This document shows positions 7,762 to 15,284 of a stretch of 64,000 nucleotides of DNA, piece by piece (within the stretch, counting starts at the first letter, position 1; each line of letters begins with the position of its first letter). The notes below the pieces were generated by a model. The model did no database searches, was not told where the DNA came from, and saw only the letters and a program-made list of their open reading frames with translations. The stretch is from Lutimonas halocynthiae (lineage in GTDB: Bacteria; Bacteroidota; Bacteroidia; Flavobacteriales; Flavobacteriaceae): positions 620,001-684,000 of the forward strand of contig NZ_JAUFQO010000016.1 in NCBI RefSeq assembly GCF_030409835.1, in the 5' to 3' direction. Made by a program: the position numbers and the translations under genes.

Positions 7762-8106
7762 CTATGATCTCAGATCAACTAAATCTGTTGGATCATCAGC
7801 ATAATGCAAAGCATATTCATTATAAGAGAAAGCTCCTTCTACAAATTTACTCTCTATATCAAAGTTATCTGGAGCATCATGAACCAATTCATGGTGATTG
7901 AAATCAAGCTCTAATTCGTTTGTTACCTTTGTTCCAGTTAACAACATATCTATATTATCATCAACTATAATATCGTCTAATACAATAATGTATTCTGATT
8001 GACGTTCTATTGTTTCTGAACTAGAATTTGTAGTGTTTTTTGTTTCTTGAGCGAATCCTACTAGACTCACGAAGCTTAATGCGAAGAATAAAGTTATCTT
8101 TTTCAT
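7762..8106 (-). CDS. Small secreted paralogue 1, diverged (HHELVH motif)
   Basis: 114 residues from the ATG at 8106; the ten codons further upstream would spoil the signal peptide that now starts M-K-K-I-T-L-F-F. Signal peptide 1-20 ends G-F-A-Q. The mature sequence is rich in D and E and resembles the other three copies mainly at L-E-L-D-F-N-H-H-E-L-V-H-D near 65-77; the F-P-N-G and D-G-T-Y-T-L-K-V blocks are not recognisable. It is the first gene of the cassette and lies 79 bases upstream of paralogue 2. I assign it to the family on the shared core motif, signal peptide, size and position. Function unknown. Confidence 0.7.
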   Translation of the reverse strand: MKKITLFFALSFVSLVGFAQETKNTTNSSSETIERQSEYIIVLDDIIVDDNIDMLLTGTKVTNELELDFNHHELVHDAPDNFDIESKFVEGAFSYNEYALHYADDPTDLVDLRS

Positions 8107-8710
8107 AATTGAAATATTTATGTTAATAATTAGCAATTCAATGTTTGCGTATTATTTCAAATTAGGAAAAATTGTCTATAAAGAGATTTAATAAAGTGGA
8201 GCTAAAATTTCTAAAAATTCTCAAGAACGGGATCTGACAAAAATTGTAGATCATTAATATGTTCGTGATGTAAGAAAGTAATGTTATCTCATATAGTATT
8301 ATTAAATCGTATTGTTTGTTAAAGAATATGATTTCACTTGAAAACCATAGTTCAAATGTAAGTCACAAATCAAGTATCAAACAATAGATAAAAATGGGAA
8401 TTTCAAATATCCCTGAAAACAACTAGATTTATATTTATACTTAAAAATATATTTAAAATATTGTAATTCAACTACTTAGATTAGTGCAAATACACATCAC
8501 ATCTCCTGAATTCAGGAATTTAATAATTAAATTATTTCAAAAGTTATTTTTATCAGGATCCTTCTAGAGGAAAATGGTTAATCAGAAAACACCAAAATTT
8601 GACGGATTTTGCTATTATTTTGCTTAGAAGTGATTTTTGAACTTACACGTATTTGTAGAAATTGATGTTTTTTTTGCAAAATTTATAAAGAAACAAGATT
8701 GTAGAACAAC
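8107..8710. other. Long intergenic stretch without a gene
   Basis: About 600 bases, very AT-rich, with stops in every frame and no tRNA-like or rRNA-like fold that I can see. It separates the start of the secreted-paralogue cassette from the terminator of sucC. The only supported element is one candidate promoter for the cassette (8353-8384). If that promoter is used, the message carries an untranslated leader of more than 200 bases. Confidence 0.6.
8353..8384 (-). promoter_or_regulatory. Candidate promoter of the secreted-paralogue cassette
   Basis: On the minus strand a TACATTTG box (8353-8360) matches the Bacteroidota -7 consensus TANNTTTG, with TTG triplets 17 and 21 bases upstream. Matches of this kind occur by chance in AT-rich DNA, so this is tentative. 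Confidence 0.35.
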
Positions 8711-8742
8711 AAAAAAGGCCCGAATTTCTTCAGGCCTTTTTA
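8711..8742 (-). terminator. Intrinsic terminator of sucC
   Basis: An AAAAAGGCC/GGCCTTTTT stem with a 12-base loop, ending on the minus strand in a T-run, about 20 bases past the sucC stop codon. Confidence 0.82.
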
Positions 8743-8760
8743 ATTTATAATTGAATATGT

Positions 8761-9954
8761 TTATGCTAAAACCTCTTGAACTTTTTCAGCTGCTTCTCTA
8801 AATTCAACCACTGAAATCACATCTAATCCGCTTGCATCAATCAATTCTTTGGCTTCAACAGCATTGGTACCTTGTAGTCTTACAATGATAGGAACCTTAA
8901 TTGAATCTCCCATATTTTTATAAGCATCAACGATTCCCTGGGCTACCCTGTCACAACGAACGATACCTCCGAAGATATTGACCAGAATTGCCTTTACCTT
9001 AGGGTCTCTCAAAATGATTCTAAAACCAGTCTCAACTCTCTCCGCATCAGCAGTACCTCCTACATCCAAAAAGTTGGCAGGTTCACCACCTGATTGTTTA
9101 ATAAGGTCCATAGTGCTCATCGCAAGACCTGCACCATTAACCATACATCCAACATTTCCATCAAGATCAACATAATTAAGACCAACAGCATTAGCCTCAA
9201 CTTCAATTGGGTTCTCTTCTCTTAAATCTCTTAAGTCCTGGTAATCTTTATGTCTGTATAATGCATTATCATCAAGTGTAACTTTGGCATCAACAGCCAA
9301 AACATTGTCATCTGAAGTTTTTAAAACCGGATTGATCTCAAATAATGAGGCATCTGATTCTACATATGCTTTATAAAGTGCAAATACAAACCTTACCATT
9401 TCTTTAAATGCCTTTCCAGACAAGCCAAGGTTAAATGCAATTTTTCTGGCCTGGAAACCTAATATTCCAGCACCTGGATCAATTTCCTCAGTGAATATAA
9501 GGTGAGGTGTTTCTTCTGCTACCGTTTCAATGTCCATTCCACCTTCAGTAGAATACATGATCATATTCTTTCCTGTTCCTCTGTTAAGCAATACAGACAT
9601 ATAATACTCTTCAGGTTCATTCTCTCCCGGGTAATAAACGTCTTCAGCAATAAGAACCTGGTTCACCTTCTTTCCTTCAGCAGAAGTCTGAGGTGTTTTC
9701 AACATCATTCCTATTATATCTTTAGAAATACTTTCTACTTCCCCTAAATTCTTGGCTAATTTAACACCCCCGCCTTTTCCGCGTCCACCTGCGTGAATTT
9801 GAGCTTTTATAACCCACCAGCCAGTGCCAGTCTCAGTTGCTAATAATTTAGCTGCCTCAACTGCCTTTTTATGATTGTCTGCAACCATTCCTCGCTGTAT
9901 CTTTACTCCGAAACTGTTTAAGATTTCTTTCCCTTGATATTCGTGTAAGTTCAT
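8761..9954 (-). CDS. sucC: Succinyl-CoA ligase (ADP-forming) subunit beta
   Basis: 397 residues from the ATG at 9954, where the protein begins M-N-L-H-E-Y-Q-G-K-E-I-L as in essentially all SucC proteins; the frame stays open upstream but that part lies across the promoter. The N-terminal two thirds are the ATP-grasp domain (K-A-Q-I-H-A-G-G-R-G-K-G-G-G near 45-58; E-I-N-P near residues 208-211), and the C-terminal CoA-ligase domain holds N-G-A-G-L-A-M and N-I-F-G-G-I-V-R-C-D. With SucD, not in this window, it converts succinyl-CoA, ADP and phosphate to succinate, CoA and ATP in the TCA cycle. It is transcribed alone from a good consensus promoter and ends at a strong hairpin, so sucC and sucD are split in this genome. 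Confidence 0.96.
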   Translation of the reverse strand: MNLHEYQGKEILNSFGVKIQRGMVADNHKKAVEAAKLLATETGTGWWVIKAQIHAGGRGKGGGVKLAKNLGEVESISKDIIGMMLKTPQTSAEGKKVNQVLIAEDVYYPGENEPEEYYMSVLLNRGTGKNMIMYSTEGGMDIETVAEETPHLIFTEEIDPGAGILGFQARKIAFNLGLSGKAFKEMVRFVFALYKAYVESDASLFEINPVLKTSDDNVLAVDAKVTLDDNALYRHKDYQDLRDLREENPIEVEANAVGLNYVDLDGNVGCMVNGAGLAMSTMDLIKQSGGEPANFLDVGGTADAERVETGFRIILRDPKVKAILVNIFGGIVRCDRVAQGIVDAYKNMGDSIKVPIIVRLQGTNAVEAKELIDASGLDVISVVEFREAAEKVQEVLA

Positions 9955-9982
9955 TAATAAGTCGTTTATATATTGATGTTTA

Positions 9983-10014
9983 CAAAAGTAAGTATTTAAT
10001 TGAAATACAATCAA
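9983..10014 (-). promoter_or_regulatory. Promoter of sucC
   Basis: Minus-strand TACTTTTG (9983-9990) fits TANNTTTG, with TTG 17 or 21 bases upstream (10008-10010 or 10012-10014). It lies just upstream of the ATG at 9954 and inside the spurious longer frame, which supports the shorter start. Confidence 0.5.
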
Positions 10015-10166
10015 AGCCCATTCATTTTTTTTTATCCATTTTGAACTTTCATATTCTCTTGAATAAAGCTGCATTTTCACAATAGTTTAACAGTTTTTTA
10101 AGAGACAATTATTCTTGTGCTACATACATTCGCTTAGTATAAATCTATTCATTCATTCCCTTTTAA

Positions 10167-12590
10167 ATGAGAAAATTTCTTCTCCTCCTTTGTTTTTTGT
10201 CGGTCATAAACAGCATGGCGCAAAACACAAAAAAAGAACTACAAGCTCAAAGAATTAGCGAAGCACCTGTTATTGATGGGAAACTTAACGAAGGTGCCTG
10301 GGAAGACGCCAACATTGCCAAAGATTTTGTTATGTTCAGACCCGGCGACGGTGATCCAGAACCAAAGAACCAAAGAACTGAGGTTAAAATCATATATGAC
10401 AATCAGGCCATTTATATTGGAGCTTACTTGTATGATGCTAATCCTGACAAAATCATGAGGCAGTTAAGTGAGCGGGACAATCTAGGGACAGCTGATTTTT
10501 TTGGTGTTGCCATTAGCCCAAATAATGATGGACAAAATGAATTTGAATTCTTTGTAACCGCAGGTGGAACTCAAATGGATGCGCAGGTATCACCCGCTAA
10601 TGGAGAAGATTTCAGTTGGAGCGAGGTTTGGTTCAGCCAGGTTAGCTTTGATGAAAAAGGATGGTATGTTGAAATGAAAATTCCCTATGCTGCTTTAAGA
10701 TTCGCAGATGGTAAAGATATGACTTGGGGCCTAAATATGCATAGACGTATTGAAACAACAAGAGAGCAATATGTTTGGAACTATATTGACAAATCAACTG
10801 GCAGAATGACTCAATATGCTGGTATACTGACCGGCTTAAAGGATATTAAGCCTCCTACCCGATTAAGCTTCTCTCCTTTTACGTCTTTTGTACTCGATAG
10901 TAATGATGGAAATACTGATACTTCCTTGAATTTTGGTATGGACCTTAAATATGGGATCACAGATAATTTCACCCTTTTTGCAACATTGGTCCCTGATTTT
11001 TCTCAAGCGGGTTTTGACAATGTGGTTTTAAACCTTGGGCCCTTTGAGCAAGTTTTCTCTGAACAACGTCAGTTTTTTATTGAAGGTGCTGATTTGCTGG
11101 AAAAAGGTAATCTGTTTTTTTCAAGAAGAATTGGTAATGCCCCAGTTGGTAGTAGTGATGTTGAAGATGCGTATGACGAAGAAGAGATCGTGAGCAACCC
11201 TAACGAAGTTAAAGTATTAAATGCGGTAAAGGTAACTGGAAGGTCACAAAAAGGATTAGGACTGGCAATACTTAATGCTGTAACGGAGGAAACCTTTGCT
11301 ACAATTCAAGATACAATAACAGGAGAAACATCTAAATTAAAGACCGAACCTTTGGCGAATTATAATGTTTTTGTTATTGATCAGGAATTCAACAAGAACT
11401 CTTCAATTGGTCTGGTAAACACAAATGTGCTTAGAGAAGGATCATTCCGAGATGCCAATGTGACCTCTTTGGTATTTCGATTGGCCAACAAGGCTAATTC
11501 TTATAGATTGAGTGGAGATGGAAGTACAAGCACTATTAATGAAGACGATAGCAACACAACAGGATTTGCCTCCAGACTTGAATTTGAAAAAACTGAAGGT
11601 CATATAAGGTATAGTTTAAGACACAGGTTTGCTGATGATAAATATGACAAAAACGATCTTGGGTTTCAAAGAAGTAATAATTACAATGATTTTATGGGGA
11701 ATGTCTCCTATCAAATATTCAAACCTACTAATCATTTCAACTTTCTCAGGGTAAGTTTTTTTGCGGGACACTTCAGACGATTTGAACCAAGTGTTACAAC
11801 AGGTAATTATATGGAGATCGATTTCTTTGCAACCAATCTAAAGCAATTGTCTTACGGTCTTGAAATTGGAACTAATTTAGGCGAAAGGATTGATTTTTTC
11901 GAACCCAGAACTGAAGGCCGCTATTGGATTCGAAATGGCATGTTTTCAACTGAAGGTTATTTTTCTTCAGATTTTAGAAAAAAAATAGCTGTTGAAGTTG
12001 GCATAGACTATCGGGCAAGATATGGCACAGATGAATATTCCTACGAGTTGGGCGTTGGGCCACGCTTCAGAGTAAATGACAAACTTGAATTCGGTTATGG
12101 ATTCACTTTAGACAGGAGCTTTAATCAGCCTGGTTATGTTGATACATTAGATGATGATACCATTATTTTTGGTGTCAGACAAAATGATCAAATAGAAAAT
12201 AGTTTTTCTGGTAAATACAATTTTAATGACAGATCATCCGTAAGCTTATCATTTAGACACTATTGGTCAACTGTAGCTTATCAAGATCAATTTTATGAGC
12301 TGGAAGATGACGGGTATTTGACCGAACATCCTTATGACGAAGAAAACGATCTGAATTTTAACAATTGGAATCTCGATTTAAGATATGTCTGGCAATTTAC
12401 AAGAGGAAGTGAATTTGTCGCGCTTTATAGAAATACCATTCAAAGTGAAGATGACAGATCAGATCTTTCTTTTGGAGAGAATCTGTCAGATTTACTTGAG
12501 CAGCCTTATGGACATCTCTTATCCTTGAAATTGATTTATTATCTCGATTATAATAATTTAAAACATTGGATAAAAAAGAAAGATTCATAA
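10167..12590 (+). CDS. DUF5916 protein: CBM9-like domain plus outer-membrane beta barrel
   Basis: 807 residues. Signal peptide 1-18 ends S-M-A-Q. Residues about 28-220 form a carbohydrate-binding-family-9-like domain (A-P-V-I-D-G-K-L-N-E-G-A-W, V-K-I-I-Y-D-N-Q-A-I-Y-I-G-A, W-Y-V-E-M-K-I-P-Y-A-A-L-R-F). The rest contains F-S-E-Q-R-Q-F-F-I-E-G-A-D-L and alternating aromatic strands running to the C-terminus, as expected for an outer-membrane barrel. DUF5916 proteins are widespread in Bacteroidota and have no firmly established role. The nearest genes give no hint: sucC is divergent and lolD lies 92 bases downstream. I place it in the outer membrane by inference. Confidence 0.88.
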   Translation: MRKFLLLLCFLSVINSMAQNTKKELQAQRISEAPVIDGKLNEGAWEDANIAKDFVMFRPGDGDPEPKNQRTEVKIIYDNQAIYIGAYLYDANPDKIMRQLSERDNLGTADFFGVAISPNNDGQNEFEFFVTAGGTQMDAQVSPANGEDFSWSEVWFSQVSFDEKGWYVEMKIPYAALRFADGKDMTWGLNMHRRIETTREQYVWNYIDKSTGRMTQYAGILTGLKDIKPPTRLSFSPFTSFVLDSNDGNTDTSLNFGMDLKYGITDNFTLFATLVPDFSQAGFDNVVLNLGPFEQVFSEQRQFFIEGADLLEKGNLFFSRRIGNAPVGSSDVEDAYDEEEIVSNPNEVKVLNAVKVTGRSQKGLGLAILNAVTEETFATIQDTITGETSKLKTEPLANYNVFVIDQEFNKNSSIGLVNTNVLREGSFRDANVTSLVFRLANKANSYRLSGDGSTSTINEDDSNTTGFASRLEFEKTEGHIRYSLRHRFADDKYDKNDLGFQRSNNYNDFMGNVSYQIFKPTNHFNFLRVSFFAGHFRRFEPSVTTGNYMEIDFFATNLKQLSYGLEIGTNLGERIDFFEPRTEGRYWIRNGMFSTEGYFSSDFRKKIAVEVGIDYRARYGTDEYSYELGVGPRFRVNDKLEFGYGFTLDRSFNQPGYVDTLDDDTIIFGVRQNDQIENSFSGKYNFNDRSSVSLSFRHYWSTVAYQDQFYELEDDGYLTEHPYDEENDLNFNNWNLDLRYVWQFTRGSEFVALYRNTIQSEDDRSDLSFGENLSDLLEQPYGHLLSLKLIYYLDYNNLKHWIKKKDS

Positions 12591-12682
12591 TGAATTTATA
12601 CCTATTCCTTTTCACTCCCAACTCTTCCTTTAAATTGGATACTCACTAAAAAATTGTATTTTCACCAGCATATTTTATCAAA

Positions 12683-13336
12683 ATGATCAAAGCTAAGAAT
12701 ATTCATAAATCCTATGGAGAATTAGAGGTTCTTAAAGGAGTTGACCTACATATTGAGAAAAGCGAAATCGTTGCCATTGTTGGCCCAAGTGGGGCTGGAA
12801 AAACAACACTTTTGCAGATCCTAGGAACTTTAGACAAACCATCATCCTCAAAATCTTTGTATATAAATGATACGGATATTCAGGTCCTTAACGATAAAGC
12901 CTTATCAAAGTTCAGAAATAAGCATATTGGTTTTATATTCCAATTCCATCAGTTATTACCTGAATTTACCGCTATTGAAAATGTTTGTATCCCAGGATTT
13001 ATAGCCAATAGGCAAAAGAAAGAAGTGGAAATAGAGGCTGCAGAAATATTGAATTTCTTAGGTTTATCAGACCGAATTCATCACAAACCAAATGAGCTGT
13101 CTGGCGGGGAGCAGCAAAGAGTTGCCGTAGCGCGCGCTTTAATTAATAAACCAGATGTTATTTTTGCTGACGAACCAAGTGGGAACCTCGACACTATTTC
13201 TTCTAGAAACCTTCATGAGTTGTTTTTTACCCTTAGAGATCAATTTCAACAAACTTTTGTCATCGTCACTCATAATCAAGAACTAGCCGATATGGCTGAT
13301 CGTAAAGTTGAGATGAAAGACGGCATTATCATCTAA
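12683..13336 (+). CDS. lolD: Lipoprotein-releasing ABC ATPase LolD
   Basis: 217 residues, one nucleotide-binding domain: Walker [10 protein letters not shown] (about residues 37-45), Q-loop [10 protein letters not shown], signature L-S-G-G-E-Q-Q-R, Walker [13 protein letters not shown], switch V-T-H-N. The Q-F-H-x-L-L-P-E-F-T-A-x-E-N-V stretch and the D-E-P-x-G-N-L-D variant are typical of LolD, which powers the LolCE complex that extracts lipoproteins from the inner membrane. No lolC/E is nearby, so the permease gene is elsewhere, a common arrangement in this phylum. It is followed after 16 bases by mtnN in the same direction, probably on one transcript. Confidence 0.85.
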   Translation: MIKAKNIHKSYGELEVLKGVDLHIEKSEIVAIVGPSGAGKTTLLQILGTLDKPSSSKSLYINDTDIQVLNDKALSKFRNKHIGFIFQFHQLLPEFTAIENVCIPGFIANRQKKEVEIEAAEILNFLGLSDRIHHKPNELSGGEQQRVAVARALINKPDVIFADEPSGNLDTISSRNLHELFFTLRDQFQQTFVIVTHNQELADMADRKVEMKDGIII

Positions 13337-13352
13337 CAAAATCGGACTTACC

Positions 13353-14102
13353 ATGTATACTGGAATCATCAGCGCCATGAAAGAAGAAATTCAGGCTGTT
13401 ATTGAAGTACTTGAAATTGAAAGTAAGCAGGTCAAGGGCATGAGAACCTATTATGTGGGCAAACTATACGGCAAGCCTGTAGTTTTGGTTTTTTCACGTT
13501 GGGGAAAAGTGGCATCAGCAACAACAGCGACTCAATTAATAAACGATTTTAAGGTTGATCAATTAGTATTTACAGGAGTTGCTGGGGCGATTCATAAAGA
13601 TGTTCAAATTGGCGATATTATAGTGGGTAAGCAGCTTTTTCAACATGATATGAACGCAAGCCCATTGGTAGAGACCTATGAAGTTCCGCTCTTGGGGAAA
13701 ACTTCGTTTTTGACCAACCAAGCTAAAAGGGCAGATCTAATGGCCTCTTCTAAAAGCTTTCTCGCTGAAATAGAATTATTTCTTTCAAAAGAACTTTTAA
13801 CCGAATTCAACATTATTTCACCGAAAGTAATTGAAAGTGATATTGCTTCAGGTGACCAGTTTATATCTAATAAAATGCAAAGTGATAAAATAAGTGAAGG
13901 CTTACCTACTGTAAAGTGCGTTGAAATGGAAGGTGCGGCAGTAGCTCAGGTTTGTTTTGAATACAATAAACCATTCTCAATAATAAGAACCATTTCTGAT
14001 AATGCAAATAATAATGCCCATGTTGATTTCCCTAAATTTGCCCATGAAATAGCAAGTAAATATGCTTTGGGAATTTTAAAAAACTATTTATCATTACAAT
14101 GA
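13353..14102 (+). CDS. mtnN: 5'-methylthioadenosine/S-adenosylhomocysteine nucleosidase
   Basis: 249 residues. It begins with the family's G-I-I-S-A-M-K-E-E-I near residues 3-12, followed by S-R-W-G-K-V-A-S-A and F-T-G-V-A-G-A; the active-site region has A-S-G-D-Q-F near 167-172, V-E-M-E-G-A-A-V-A-Q-V near 191-201 and I-R-T-I-S-D-N-A near 211-218. The enzyme splits the adenine from methylthioadenosine and S-adenosylhomocysteine, which recycles methyl-transfer by-products. The chain is slightly longer than E. coli Pfs (232 residues) because of an insertion in the middle (about 105-160). It probably forms an operon with lolD just upstream. Confidence 0.92.
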   Translation: MYTGIISAMKEEIQAVIEVLEIESKQVKGMRTYYVGKLYGKPVVLVFSRWGKVASATTATQLINDFKVDQLVFTGVAGAIHKDVQIGDIIVGKQLFQHDMNASPLVETYEVPLLGKTSFLTNQAKRADLMASSKSFLAEIELFLSKELLTEFNIISPKVIESDIASGDQFISNKMQSDKISEGLPTVKCVEMEGAAVAQVCFEYNKPFSIIRTISDNANNNAHVDFPKFAHEIASKYALGILKNYLSLQ

Positions 14103-14111
14103 TTAAGCTTA

Positions 14112-15281
14112 CTATAGTTCAGTCAATTTTCGATCTCTTTTAATATAATGTAGCTTATCATCTTTTAAAATTTGTTGTCGATAACCAAATAAATGAAAAA
14201 TCTGTTTTGTCATGAACCTTGCAATACGTGGGTCAACTATTAGCGTATAATTATTATCAGGATCTTTTTTTACCCCAGGAATCAAACGTAAAACATGGTT
14301 TATTTTTAATTTGCGAAGAGTCAAAGATGCCCCAAGCCAGAATCTTGATATTTTATTTAATATAAAAAAACCATCTTCTCCAAGCTTTTGATAAAGAGGC
14401 ATAAATATCCTCCCTCCATCGGGTGCATATATCTCTACTCCGTCCGAAAGGGCAAGGGTTTGATTTTTGCTAATGGGCTCAAAATTTTCAAACCCTTTCA
14501 ACATTTCAAAATGCTCCTTCTCAGAAACCTGATACCTATATTTAATTTCGAAAAACTGGTATTCACAGCCTAGATTTTTTAATACGTTTTCATAATGAAG
14601 GTAACCAGGAATGTTTGACGCCGCTACACATTTAGAATGAACCAAAGCCTTCCAAATAAAAGCTTCGCTACTAACAATCGAACTTTCGTCATGATGAGCC
14701 CCACCTTCAAAACCTAAAGCAATATGACCATACTCGTTGATAAATGTTAATAATGGTCCATCCAGATATTCCTCTATCCCCAAAACCACTGGAATAGGGA
14801 AATTTGCAGAGAATTTTCTGTTATTCAAAGAATCACTTATGGTAATAAATGGTACCGAAGAAGCAGAAGTAGTATGCAGATCCAAAAAATAAAATGGTCC
14901 TGGTTCTTTTAGTATTTCTTGGATTATCAGAAAAATATCTTTTTGTTCTCTTGACTCCAAATTCTTATGAGTCGTTTCATTTCTTAAATTATCTATGTCG
15001 CTGTTTCGCCAAACTCTATTAAGATCTTTATCTTCAAATCGAATTCCTTTATTCAAAGCATTGATATTGCCAAGTATGATGTGAAGGTTTCCAATAAACC
15101 TTACATTATCTCTTTTAATTTTATCAATTACCAATTGGGCGGCATGTACGCCTGCCTTTTCATTTCCATGAATTCCAGAAAAAATGACAACTGTTGGGCC
15201 ATTATCTGTACCATAAAAACTTCCCAACACCCTGTTATCATGAGAAAAATGCAATACGTTTTTACTAATCGTTTTACTCAT
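14112..15281 (-). CDS. AstE/aspartoacylase-type zinc carboxypeptidase
   Basis: 389 residues. The N-terminal half carries the zinc-site signature F-S-G-I-H-G-N-E-K-A-G (about 34-44: H and E ligands), a later L-D-L-H-T-T-S (third ligand) near 133, and G-F-E-G-G-A-H-H-D-E near 191-200 where the catalytic Glu is expected. This is the succinylglutamate desuccinylase/aspartoacylase branch of the M14 peptidases, which hydrolyse N-acyl amino acids or N-terminal amide caps. The C-terminal half (A-P-D-G-G-R-I-F-M-P-L near 290-300) is the usual beta domain. It lies only 3 bases after the stop of the amidoligase-CBS gene, so the two are translated together. The substrate cannot be told from sequence; classical AstE of arginine catabolism seems unlikely because no ast genes are near. 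Confidence 0.85.
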   Translation of the reverse strand: MSKTISKNVLHFSHDNRVLGSFYGTDNGPTVVIFSGIHGNEKAGVHAAQLVIDKIKRDNVRFIGNLHIILGNINALNKGIRFEDKDLNRVWRNSDIDNLRNETTHKNLESREQKDIFLIIQEILKEPGPFYFLDLHTTSASSVPFITISDSLNNRKFSANFPIPVVLGIEEYLDGPLLTFINEYGHIALGFEGGAHHDESSIVSSEAFIWKALVHSKCVAASNIPGYLHYENVLKNLGCEYQFFEIKYRYQVSEKEHFEMLKGFENFEPISKNQTLALSDGVEIYAPDGGRIFMPLYQKLGEDGFFILNKISRFWLGASLTLRKLKINHVLRLIPGVKKDPDNNYTLIVDPRIARFMTKQIFHLFGYRQQILKDDKLHYIKRDRKLTEL

Positions 15282-15284
15282 AAT

